Shown here piece by piece: positions 45,801-56,800 of a stretch of DNA of 64,000 nucleotides. The stretch comes from Lepraria neglecta. Its lineage: Eukaryota > Ascomycota > Lecanoromycetes > Lecanorales > Stereocaulaceae. The notes beneath the pieces were generated by a model. It worked only from the letters and a program-made list of their open reading frames with translations, did no database searches and was not told the DNA's origin. The translations under genes and the position numbers were made by a program. The stretch spans positions 4,424,440 through 4,488,439 of the forward strand of contig CM065653.1 in NCBI GenBank assembly GCA_033220425.1, given 5' to 3'. Numbering within the stretch: position 1 is the first letter of the stretch; each line of letters starts with the position of its first letter.

Positions 45801-48115
45801 GTTACCTGGAGCATTGGGCCGAAGCCTTTTACGACCCCTCCCGACGTACTACTAGTACCAAGGAGGCGAAATACCCTTGGTTCTGGACCCGGGATGCCGG
45901 CTCCATATCTGTCGCGGTCCTGGCTAATAACTACCTCCACCGAAAGTACAGGATCGTATATCCCAAAGTATACAATCTTATCAAACATCTATTCGATACG
46001 CCCCTGAAGAAACACAGGCCTTTCTAGAACCTGTATTTCGAAGCTCTAGGGTTCAGCCAGTCAAATCTCGACCGCTAGTACGAGGCCAATTATAAAGGGT
46101 CATCATCCGCACGTCGGCGGAAATACGAGCAGCTCGTCCGTCAATACAACACGACCAAAATCCGGCTTCAGGCGGCCCTAAAGTCCGCCGAAGACACCAC
46201 TTATCGTCCGCCACAGCCCCAGCGCCGCAACTAAGGAGTAGTACTATCACTACTACCTGACCTCAGCGATTACGCACTCGATAACCCTCCTACGTCGGGT
46301 AACGAGACCTGCTCACCATACGGATCCGACAACGAAGCGCCCGCTCCCGCGCCCAGGCGCGTGCCCCCGGTCGCTCCGGAGCATAAAGCGGCCAACTTCG
46401 GGGCCCGACAGGAATGCCGAATAGACTTGACGCGGTTTCGAAATATGAATTTCGATATAGTCGACGGCGACGGTAACGGCGACGGATCCGCCCTAAGCCC
46501 GATATTAACTAGAGTTAACGATCACCCCCGCCCTCACCGTCGACGTATACCGTATTTCCTATATTAGATCCTGCCTACTACCGAGGTTCTCCAGTTTATC
46601 GCCGCGACTACTAACCACTAGCTCCTGCACCTCGAGGTCATCATAATACGCCTGGAGGGCGGAGTTAGGGACCTTACGCCGATGACGTAGAAGGACGAGC
46701 AAATGCATAGGGTAATAGTTATGGCTATCGTCCGTACCCTGGCGCTCAGCTTTAGAGGCGACGATCCCCGGATGTTCCCGTATCGGCCATTATGGAGGGA
46801 TGACTGGACGATAAGCCGCCTATAACACGATAACCACGAAGACGACGGGACCCCTACGGTACGACTAGGGCTAGGATATCGTCGCTCCGTGGATACGTAC
46901 GGTATAGTCTAGGTCCGGGCCGATCTTATCCGATGGTTACCCCTACCTTACTTCTCCTAATACGCACTTAAGAACCTTGGGCTCTCCCAAGACAATAACG
47001 CCTTTTAGAAGTCCTTCCGCAGACCCCAAATCGCTAATCTCCTGAACAAGGAATATTATTTCTACCGTCGTTGGCGTAAGTATTATAAGATACATATAAC
47101 AGTACGGCGGGCGTACGAGCCGGTGGAACGCTGGGTGAAACGCACACTGGATCTCGCCGCGCAACTCGTCGTCAAGGAATATAATCTAGAAGTATTCGAC
47201 ATCCTCGCCAAGCGCTGCTACATCGCGAAAAAGGACTAGAAGGCGGCCGTTCAAAGCCGCAATACAGGACCCTACCCCCTTTAAGACGAGTAGCCCTCAA
47301 AGGCGGAGCAGAAGGAACACTTTCTGGCGCAAATGGACGAGGACTCGCGAAACGGTTTCTGTATACTCACGCCCGGGTTGGTGACCCGGATTACGGGGGC
47401 CAGGCCCCACATCATTCACGCGAAAGCCCCGGGCTCCAACGGCAAAGGAGCCGTCTTCGCTCCCTACCACAGGTCAGGACTGTAGGAGGATCGGGTCCGC
47501 GCACTCTTCGGGTTCGACGAGCCGGAGTTAGAGGGTAGGAGGCGCAAATGGGAGCGATACAAATTCCGTACCCTCGTCAAACAACTCTGGACCATTTTCG
47601 ACCAGACCTTTGAACATATCCTGCGTCAACCCGACTGGACGTATTGTCTCGGGCGCCACGCCTCCAAACTGATACTGATCATCCCCCAATACGACGCTGA
47701 CCACCTCTCGTACATCCAAAAGGCGAAGGACGGCAATACCGTAGAGACACGACAGAAAATCAACGGGACACCGATAGTCCAGCGAACCAACTGGCTGTCC
47801 TGCCGTCTCGAGGAGGAGCACTATAAGTTCGTCTATCGGGTAGACCGCGCGGTGAACGACGAACCAACGCAGAAGGCGATCAGGGACATCCTTCGAGACA
47901 GCCCCTTGCAAACCTTGACTAACACCAACAGCCGTACGGCCAAATATCCTCGCGGCGTATTCCACAACCTGGACCTGGACGGTTTGGACGACACCTTTTA
48001 TAAGGCGGAGATACACCATATACTGGCTGAGGAAGATAGTAGGGAGGACGCTGGAGAGGTAGAATCGGAACCCGAAGAGGGAATACGGGACGATTCGTCA
48101 TCGTCAGACGAGTAG
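42842..48115 (+). pseudogene. Large unrecognised unit B gene (about 1600 residues, multi-exon)
   Basis: Strong coding signal in successive frames: 42842-43040, about 43045-43320 (Gln-rich coil, then Pro/Ser-rich), 43323-43560, 43638-44722 (ends with an Asp-rich patch and a Ser/Glu-rich acidic region) and 44802-48115. Two introns fit: 43561-43637 (GTAAGA...CTAG, tentative) and 44723-44801 (GTAAGA...CTATAG). The last exon is one frame of about 1100 codons with at least fifteen in-frame TAG/TAA codons. Readable blocks include SYLEHWAEAFYDPSRR, KYPWFWTRDAGSIS, AKAPGSNGKGAVFAPYHR and FDQTFEHILRQPDW; the end is acidic (DDSSSSDE). I recognise no known family or catalytic motif. Its position between satellite arrays suggests it belongs to the same element system. 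Confidence 0.65.
44723..44801 (+). other. Intron of the unit B gene
   Basis: 79 nt, donor GTAAGA, acceptor CTATAG, with several overlapping CTAAC branch-point words (44761-44788). Its length (79, one more than a multiple of 3) exactly moves the upstream frame into the downstream frame, giving TCTY joined to RNDYIGSNG. This is good evidence that the two open stretches are one gene. Confidence 0.7.
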
Positions 48116-48149
48116 ATACGGTAGAATCAGAGGGTTCAGAGGTCGCGCC

Positions 48150-48196
48150 TCTGTATATATATGTGTATATATATATATGCGCGCGCGCGCATGACG
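48150..48196. other. Alternating purine-pyrimidine tract
   Basis: TATATATATGTGTATATATATATATGCGCGCGCGCGCATG-type run just downstream of the unit B gene; capable of cruciform or Z-DNA. The rest of 48116-48330 shows no gene. Comparable CG-alternating runs sit in the 5' leaders at 34470-34520 and 59480-59530. Confidence 0.6.
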
Positions 48197-48330
48197 CCCG
48201 AAGTAGTCTATATTAACTAAAGTTAACGTTACTCGCTCGCCGTACCCTTTGAAGCCTATCTCGGTGCCGGTCGATATAGATATCTGGTATTTATTCGCAA
48301 GGGCCCAACACGTCCATATTAAACCCTAAG

Positions 48331-49330
48331 CCGGTACTAGAGGTGGCCGGCAAACCATTGCCGGGGTCACCCTTTATCTAGGATATATAGGCAAAGGTCC
48401 TCGGCGGATTTAGAACTGGCTATCGACTTAGATCCCTCTCTATCTCGCCAAGGAGTGGTCCATTTTTCAATCCGAGGACGGAATCAGAATAGCCTCAATC
48501 AGCCGGTACTAGAGGTAGCCGGCAAACCATTGCCGGGGTCACCCTTTATCTAGGATATATAGGCAAAGGTCCTCGGCGGATGCTGCACTGGCTATCAACT
48601 TAGATCCCTCTCTATCTCGCCAAGGAGTGGTCCATTTTTCAATCCGAGGACGGAATCAGAATGGCCTCGATTGGACAGTGCCAGAGGTGGCCGGTAAACT
48701 ACTGCCGGGGTGACCCTTTATCTAGGATATCCAGGTAAAGGTCCTCAGCGGATTCTCTACTGGCTATCGACTTAGATCCCTCTCTGTCTCGCCAAGGAGT
48801 AGTCCGTTTTTCAATCCGAGGACAAAATCAGAATCGCCTTAATTAGACGGTGCCAGAGGTAGCCGGTAAACTACTGCCGGGGCGACCCTTTATCTAGGAC
48901 ATCCAGGTAAAGGTCCTCAGCGGATTCTGCACTGGCTATCGACTTAGATCCCTCTCTATCTCGCCAAGGAGTGGTCCGTTTTTTAATCCGAGGACGGAAT
49001 TAGAATCACCTCAATTAGACGGTGCCAGAGGTGGCCGGCAAACTACTGCCGGGGTGACCCTTTATCTAGGACATCCAGGTAAAGGTCCTCAGCGGATTCT
49101 CTACTGGCTATCAACTTAGATCCCTCTCTATCTCGCCAAGGAGTGGTCCGTTTTTCAATCCGAGGACGGAATTAGAATCACCTCAATAAGACGGTACCAG
49201 AGGTAGCCGGCAAACCATTGCCGGGGTCACCCTTTATCTAGGATATCAAGGCAAAGGTTCAAAGCAGAATCAGCTAGCTATCCACTTCAATCCTACTTGA
49301 TTTATTAAGGAGCTATTTAGTTTTTATCCT
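48331..49330 (+). repeat. 172-bp tandem satellite, unit B array
   Basis: Five full units (starts at 48443, 48615, 48787, 48959 and 49131, all exactly 172 bp apart) after a partial first unit that begins at 48331 within the monomer, and ending in the shared diverged last unit. The partial start marks the right junction of unit B. Confidence 0.92.
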
Positions 49331-49387
49331 GAAAATTAGAAAAGCCGGAGTTAGGTAGTACTACAGGATTTTTGTGTAACATACACC

Positions 49388-49520
49388 CGCCCCGCGGTTA
49401 CCTCGATATAAGCTTCTTTTCAAATCTATTCTCTTCTTCTTAATACTCTCCGGTCTATACTCTTCTTACGAACCCCTTTAAGCCCTTTCTATATTAGTGA
49501 ATCAGTTTCTTCAACCCTCT
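49388..49520 (+). promoter_or_regulatory. Conserved upstream region of the DIVGTW gene
   Basis: CCCGCGGTTACCTCGATATAAG followed by a long CT-rich tract (TCTATTCTCTTCTTCTTAA) is conserved nearly base for base in all three copies (39846, 49388, 63702). GATATAAG could be the TATA-like element, and CT-rich tracts often precede fungal transcription starts. Confidence 0.45.
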
Positions 49521-50490
49521 ATGGCTCTACCGCCACCTACCACCTGGACCGCGGCGACTGGCGCTGATATAGTCGGCACCTGGTTGAGCGACCTGAGATT
49601 AAGCGGCGCCCCTCAGTATAGCCCTACTCCAGGCCTGGCTGGACCGCCGGCCATCTGGCCGCAGGTAGCTTCATACACCAGCGAGGCTCAGAGGCAGAGG
49701 TAAGATAGATATTGCTTACTTACCTCCTTACTTACTTGCTAGCTTGCCTATATACTTACTTACTTGTCTACTTGCCTGCTTGCCTGCTTACTTGCCTGCT
49801 TCCTTGCTTACTTACTTGCTTGCCTGTATACTTGCCTACTTGCTTACTTGCTTACTTGCTTGCTTGCCTGCTTACTTACCTCCTTACTTACTTTCTTCCT
49901 TCCCCCTCCCTATATTCTAAGGGCTAATCATTTGTTTGACTCTATCTAGCTACCTGAATTCGGTCGTTGATATATCGGAACGGGCGAGCTATGAGGCCTA
50001 TAGCACATTGAATCCTACGGCGCGCGCCATAACCGCCCACAGCGCCGCGCTGGTATGCAGTAACCTGAACAGCGCCAGCCAAGATAACGCCGGCCTCGCC
50101 CAATGGCACGCAGTAGGGATAGCCCGGGCCGGGCAGCAGTATTATATCTACAGCAGCACATTCGATCCGGCGGATTACCTAGCCTCGTCCCCACCCCCGC
50201 GGCTCTCCAGCCAGCCTGGCTGTATTAATGCCGAGCATATTATCCGGTTGATGCGGACCCCCCAATCGACCACCTATCCGGCTATCAGAGGGGTGCAAGG
50301 CCATCCGGTCCGGGGGCGTGGCCTGACTGTGGCCGACATATGGATTACAGGGAGCGGGAATACGAGGCAGCAATGTATAGGGGAGGGTGCCCGGTTTATT
50401 TACGAGGTAGCTAGTGGGCGTGCCGGTATCTCGGCTACGGGGCCGATAATACCTAATGCTGCAGGATATAATTGGGTACAGGCGACCTAG
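49521..50490 (+). CDS. DIVGTW-family small protein, possible cysteine peptidase (unit B copy)
   Basis: Two exons: 49521-49699 and 49950-50490, intron 49700-49949 (GTAAGA...CTAG). The intron rejoins codon AG|C and gives about 240 residues starting MALPPPTTWTAATGADIVGT. It is the best-preserved of three copies: ATG kept, no internal stop; the final TGG has become TAG one codon early. Exon 2 has AQWHAVGIARAGQQYYIYSS, FDP, and GNTRQQCIGEGARFIYEV. His, then Asp, then Gln-x-Cys in this order and spacing resembles clan CE cysteine peptidases (Ulp1/C48 group), but the usual His-Trp is Trp-His here, so this is a guess. No signal peptide or membrane segment. It always lies between the 172-bp array and the AT-rich tail. 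Confidence 0.7.
49700..49949 (+). repeat. TTAC/TTGC microsatellite forming an intron (unit B)
   Basis: 250-nt intron made mostly of 4-bp CTTAC/CTTGC repeats, then CCTTCCCCCTCCC, the branch-like GGCTAATC and ATCTAG. A copy with the same ends and a different repeat number is at 40157-40405. Confidence 0.85.
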
Positions 50491-50656
50491 TAACGATTAC
50501 TATAGAAATAGTCGATAAATAAATAATAAAAGAATTATAACTTATTACTAGAATAATAGATACGAAAAGGAGGAAATAGTTAAACTTTTTATAAAGAATA
50601 ATAGATGATTAGAATTAGAAATTAGATATTAGATATTAGATATTAGAAGTAGAAAT

Positions 50657-50708
<52 letters not shown>

Positions 50709-52836
50709 AGTAGAAATAGATAGTAGATAATAGATTAGAGTTAGAGTTAAAAGATAGTAGATAGTAGAAAGTAGAAATAGATAGTAGATAGTAGATAGTA
50801 GATAATAGAAGTAGGAATATATAGTAGATAATAGATTAGAGTTAGAGTTAAAAGATAGAGTTTAAATTTAATAAAAGAATAATATTAGAAGATAAGTTAT
50901 TAAGAATTATAAGAAAAAGAAAAAGAAGAAGAAGAAGATATAAATAATAAAGAAGATACTAAAGAGAAATATATTTAAAATTAAACTAAAGAGTTAAGAT
51001 ATTAGATTATAATAAAATATTAATAAGAATTAAGAAAGATTTAAGCTAAATTTAAATAAAATTAGAGTTAAAAGCTTAGGATTAGGGTTTAGAAAGATAA
51101 AAGAGTTAGAATTAGGATTTTAGGATTAAAATTTAATAAAGAGGTTAAATTAAAGAAAAATTATAAAAAGAAAAAGGATTAAATAGAGAGGAGCTAAAAA
51201 AGAATTTAGGAGTTATAGAAAAGATTTAAGAATAATAGATATAATTAAGAAAATAGATATAAAAGATTTATATTATTTAAAATTTAGAGGTTAAAGTATA
51301 TAAATTAAAAGATAAGTAATTAAATAAATAGATATAAGATAGAAGTTTTAGATTTTAAGAAATAGATTAATATAGAGGTATTAGAGTTTAAGAGTTTATA
51401 GAAAATAAGAATTATAAAAGACTAAGTATAAAGAAGTAAAGGAGTAAATATAATATTTTAAATAATAAATTAAATAGAATAGATTATAGGTAAAATTAAT
51501 TATTATAGAAATTATTAAAAGAATATAAAAAAGGAGATAAAGGAGGTAAATTTAGAAAAGATTTAATTTAAATAATTTTATTTTAAGTAGAAAAAGAGAT
51601 TATATATATTAATAAATAATTAAAAGATTATATTTAAATTATTTTAATTTAATTTAGAATCAAGAGGTTATTAATATAATTTATTTTTTATATAATAAAT
51701 AATATTTAGGGTTAAGAATATTAATTATATTTATTTAAAGAATATAAATAATTCGAGTAAAAAAGAAAATTTTATAAATAATATTAAAAGAGAGTTAAGT
51801 TTAAGTTATTTTATAAATAATTAGACTAAATATTTTTAGAATATTAGATAAGTTAGTAGATTTAGGAATTAAAATATATTAATTAGAAGAGAGAGAGTAG
51901 ATTTTAGTTTTATTAGAAGTAGAAATAAAAGAAAGAGAGTAGATAGAAATAGAAATAGAAATTAAAGAGGAATAAATAGAAATAGAAATAAAGAGTAAAT
52001 AAGTAGAAATAAGATTTAGAGAGGAAGAAATTTTATTTAAATAAAGATTATAAGTTTAATATATTTTTTAAAGATTAGATAGATAAATATATATATAAAA
52101 ATAGAGAGAAAAGATTTAAAAGTAATAAGAATTAAATATAAAAAGAATATAAAAAGAAATTAAAGTAGATTAGAAATTAAAAAGAATTAGAAAAAGGAAA
52201 AAAGAAGATTTTTAATAAAAGAAGAAAAGGTTTTAGAGATAGAAATTAATAGAAATTAAAATTAAAGGGTAAAATAATAGAAAGGATTTAGAATTATATA
52301 AAGAAGAATTAAATTAAAGAGAAAGAAAGATAGATAGAAAAGAGATTAATTATTTATAAAATAAAAGTTATTAGAGGTTATAAGATTAGATTTATTAAAA
52401 TCCGGGGATATTTTTAAGAGGGATTTAGTTTTAGGGTTTAAGAGGGATATTTTAAGGGGTTAAAGGATTTTTAGGGTTAAGGGTTTTTTTAAAGAGGTAG
52501 AGTATTTATAGAGAAGGGTTTTAGAGGTTTTAAAGGGTAGAAGTATTTATAGAGAAGGATTTTAGGGGTTAGAAGGTAGGAATTATATTTATAAGAAAGG
52601 ATTAGAGGGTTTTAAAAATTAGGATTATATTTATAGAGAAGGGTTAGAGAGTTTTAGAGACCGGGGTTATATTTTAGGGTAAGAGTTAGGGTATTTAAGG
52701 GTCCGGGATTATATTTATAGAGTTAGGATTTAGATATTTAGAGGGCGGGGATTATATTTATAGGGTAAGAGATTAGGGTATTTAGAGGGCGAGGATTATA
52801 TTTAGAGTAAGAGTTAGGGTATTTAGAGAGCTAGGG
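50491..52836 (+). repeat. Cytosine-depleted AT-rich tail of unit B
   Basis: 2.3 kb; the first 1.3 kb matches the unit A tail. TAGATAG microsatellites occupy 50620-50830. From 52380 the strand becomes G-rich without C, with repeated TATTTATAGAGAAGGGTTTTAG-like words of about 55-65 bp and TTTAGGGTTAAGGG. The few C bases left are mostly in CCGG/GCGGG. No gene is seen. It is cut at 52836 by R4. Confidence 0.85.
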
Positions 52837-53245
52837 TGTTACGACCCACGTCTGGTCGTTTACCTAATGGTGCGATAACCGACGTAGGGGGTTGCCTTAT
52901 GCTTCTGTGGGAGAGGAGTCACTCAGGTAGAATGGCAGTCTTTGTGGTTGAAGGTAGTCAATGCGTTCTATATTGATAACTAGTAAAGTATAGTGCAATG
53001 AGTACCAGGAAGATTAACCAAGTTGAACACGCTGTTCCAAATAGTGGGCAAAGCCCCGTATATGTAGACATAAGAAATCCTGCTAAGCAATCCATGAGCG
53101 TTATGAGCGCACGGCGCTCATTGCGCTTATCATTCTTGAGCGCTATGAGCGCACGGCGCTCGTTGCGCTCATCGCTTCAGCTGCTAGTCCTGTCTATAGT
53201 GTCTTGTCCTACAGGACAGTCCTGTTAGAACCGAGGGTTCTAACA
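52837..53245 (-). repeat. 3' LTR of R4
   Basis: TGTTACGACCCACGTCTGG...GAGGGTTCTAACA on the plus strand. It has the two GAGCGCACGGCGCTCNTTGCGCT inverted motifs and the ends conserved in the family. Confidence 0.88.
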
Positions 53246-53293
53246 CTAGCCCCCTCCTCCAGATTTCTCGTCCCGAGAAACTATCTATCCTTC

Positions 53294-53821
53294 ATGCCTC
53301 CTCGTCGAAACCTCCGTTCTAAAGATCCTATTATTTATTGCAAAGAACTCTCTGGTGAATTATCCAGATTCGTGATGCGTCCTTATACTCTCTGTACGAA
53401 GGGTAATAGGTAATGCTTGGTGGGTGTCCGTTTAGATCGTTGTTCTAACTATGTTACTGCAGGCAAGAAGTGTGACCTAGTTATATCCGTCGACGAGATA
53501 CGCCGTATTAAGAAAGTATGCGATAATACTTAGTCGGAAATAAAAGAAACGCAGGCGAAACTTATACGCCTTTAATTGCAATTCGATCAAGTTCAGGATA
53601 AAGAGAGAAAGTTAGTTAAGCGCGAGTTACAGAATATTGAGGAGTTAGAGAAGGACAAGAATCTTCCTTCTGATACTCCTGACGGTTTGATGTTTAACGT
53701 CGGCTCCGAGCAGTTCGACCTCCCCCCCGGCCTAGAGGGCCCCGAGAGTTTCGACTGGTCTTCTCTTGTCTCCGATGAAACTCTTGCAGGCGTTCCCCGT
53801 AACTCCCCGCAAGGTTCCTAA
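53294..53821 (+). pseudogene. Antisense coiled-coil gene of R4 (reference copy)
   Basis: About 175 codons in one frame, ATG at 53294, TAA at 53819-53821. Three nonsense codons (53411, near 53530 and near 53573) all fit Gln or Trp codons hit by C-to-T/G-to-A change. The N-terminal half has a four-Cys pattern C-x6-C-x8-C-x9-C (TLCTKGN...KKCDLVI), possibly zinc-binding. The middle is a charged coiled coil (DKERKLVKRELQNIEELEKD). The end is acidic and Pro-rich (FDLPPGLEGPESFDWSSL) and finishes SPQGS. The gene runs against gag-pol, and its stop lies inside the chromodomain WEPLRNL codons, so the two genes overlap tail to tail. Present in all five other Gypsy copies here. Role unknown. Confidence 0.75.
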
Positions 53822-56800
53822 GAGGTTCCTAGGTACTTTCCGTTTCGTTATACCCTTTCTATTTAACTAGATAGAACTGATTTCTTCTGTCTAGGATCCT
53901 CTCGACCTTATACTCTATTTCTTCCTTAACGTTATAATGAAACGTTTCTTAGAGTAGTATATTAGAGTCTGCTGGCTCCAGAAGTGAGATATAGAATACC
54001 GGATATACCTTAGCGTCAGGTAGAAGCTCGAGTTTATAGTTAATAGCCCCCTTTACCTTCTTGATCAAGAATGGTCCGACCTTAATATAATCTAGTTTCT
54101 TACTTAGTCTCGTCGTCTTTATATTTTTTGTTAAGAGGTATACTTTATCCCCCTCTTTAAGCTGAGGAACATTCTTTCTTTTATCGTTGACTTATTCCCT
54201 TACTTTATTATTTAAGCTCTCGATTGTCTTTTGTATATCCTTATATAAATTCTTCAGCTCTTCCGCCTTTACTAAGGCTCTTTCTGTATTAGGTCCGTCC
54301 CTAGGTTACAGAAATGTATTCGTATTCTTTCTATAGTTGGCAAAGAATAGTATTAGACCTGTCGTGTCTGATCTCTTATCGTTATATACTAGTTATACTA
54401 TTAGAAGTAGTGAAACCTAGTCATCCTGTTTTAGGTTTACGTAGTGCCTTAAGTATACTTCCATTATTTGGTTTGCACGTTCCGTCTATCCATCAGTCTA
54501 TGGATGGTACGCCGTTGACATCCGAAGTTTAGTTCCAATTGCTGCGATCAGCGTTTTCCAATAGTTAGAAGTGAATAACTTGTCTCTATCGGATGTTATT
54601 GACTTGGGTATATTATAATCTCTTATCAGCTTGTCAAGTAGAACAAAAGCTAATTGGTCTACTTTGTATGTTTCCTTGAACGGTATCATGATTGTATACT
54701 TTGTTAGTTTGTCCATGATAACTATAATTGAATCGAAGGTGTCCTGCGTAGCCGGATCCTTTGAAGGTAGTAGTTTAACTATAAAGTCTATTGTGATATC
54801 ATCCTATGGTGACTCTGGTACAGGCGCAAATTGAATTTGCCCGTACTTGGTATATCGTGCAGACTTGTTCTACTAGCATTGAATATATTCCTTAATATAT
54901 TGTTCAACGCGTGCCCGAAGTTTCGGTGCTGCGTATCCTCGTCCTAGGAGTTCTATTATCTTGGATACTCCAGGGTGACCTTGCAAAGGGTTATCGTAGT
55001 AATCCCTGATCACTTCTTCAATGTATGCGTCAGGTAAGTAAGTTTTTTCCTGATATTTGAGCAATACTGAATCTGGTTGATCCTGTCGTAGCTTTATTGC
55101 GATTACATCGTTGTTGTAGGCCTTTACGATCTTGTCAGTCGTATCAGGTCCTAATATACGAAGGGTCATTGCTAATGCCTGATATGGCACCAATAATCTA
55201 TCGGCTTCTTGTTTTAGGATTGGTCATTCCGTGACGTTCTTTTCTTCTATATAGTCCGACCGCCTGCTAAGCGTATCTACTCGACTATTATCTTTTCCTG
55301 GGGTGTAAGTTATCTTGAACTTATATTGTCCGAGTAGTTCTAACTATCTGACTTATCTTCTATTTAACTCTTTCGTTATTGTAAAGTTAAGAAGATTCTT
55401 GTGATCCGTAAAGATAGTTAAATCTAAGCAGCTTTCTGTGTACACTCTCTAATTTTAAAGTGTATATACTACGGTAAGTAGTTCTTTATCGTGTATATTA
55501 TAGTTCTGTTCTACTACTGACATTTTCCGTGAAAAGTAGGTAACTGGATACTACTTTTAGTCCTTTATTTGACAAAGGTATACTCCTATTACAAGATCCG
55601 AGGTATCTATTTCGATACAAGCCGGTTCGTTAGCTTGAAAGGTACAGAGCACTAGTAGATCCGTATATGCTTTTTTTAACGTGTTAAACGACTTCTATTG
55701 TTCTTATCCCTATATGAATCCAATATCTTTCTTTATAATATCCGTGAGTAGAAGTGCTTTCTTTGAGTAGCCTTTAATAAACTTCCTGTTAAAGTTAGCA
55801 AATCCTAAGAAACTTTGTACTGCTTTGACATCCTGTGGTATAGGCTATTCCGCTATAGCTTTGATCTTTTCTGGGCTTATACTAATACCTTTTGTGCTGA
55901 CTATAAATCCTAGGAACTCGATAGAGTCCCTGTAAAATTCGCACTTTTCTATTTTAAGGAGAAGTCCCGCTTACGACAGGCATTCGATAACGTCCTGTAT
56001 ATACTTAATATATTCTTCCTTTTTCTCAGAGTAAATCAAGATATCGTCGAGGTACGCTATCGCTATTCGATCTAAGTATGCTCATATAACGTTATTAATA
56101 AGTGCTTGGCAGGTTACTGGTATGTTAGTGAGTCCAAACGGTATTACTAGATATTCATAGTGGCTATATCTGGTCCGAAAGGCAGTTTTCCATTCTTCGC
56201 CTTCTTTTATCCGAATCAGGTTATATATACCCCTGAGGTCTAGTTTTATAAATATCTTTGCCTTGCTAAGCCGATCCTGTAGCTCGCTGATATTTAGCAA
56301 AGGATACCTGTTCTTAATTATAATATTGTTCAACTTTCGATAGTTAATATATAGTCTTAAGCTTCTGTCCTTCTTCGGCGCGAAGAGGATTGGATAACCT
56401 ACTAGTAATTTGGATTCCCGAATAAATCCTTTCTTAAGGTTCTTATCGATGTACCCGCGAAGTATAGTAAGTTCCTTTTCTAATAATATATAGATAGGTC
56501 TAAATATCGGCGCCTTGCCAGGTTCGAGTTCGATCTTATAATCCTATAGCTGGTACTTAGGCAACGCTTTTACACTCGTCTCTTCCTTAAATAGGTATAC
56601 CTACCGTTTATATTCCCGAGGGATTACAGAAGGTTCGTCTTTTCCTTTAATAGCTCTCTCTTTTATATCCCGCTAACCTTTACCAGTAACTAAGGAGTCG
56701 AGCCTTCTCTCTTAGAAGTCACTCTTATTATTTAAGAATAAAGTAATATATACTTTGACTGGTCTTCGGTTCTTTCTCTTATCTATTATCGTCTACTATT

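Noticed and set aside
39244-49330. CRISPR-like or tRNA arrays from the regular 172-bp spacing and hairpins
   Set aside because: The whole 172-bp unit is repeated without unique spacers, and no tRNA cloverleaf or anticodon arm can be placed.
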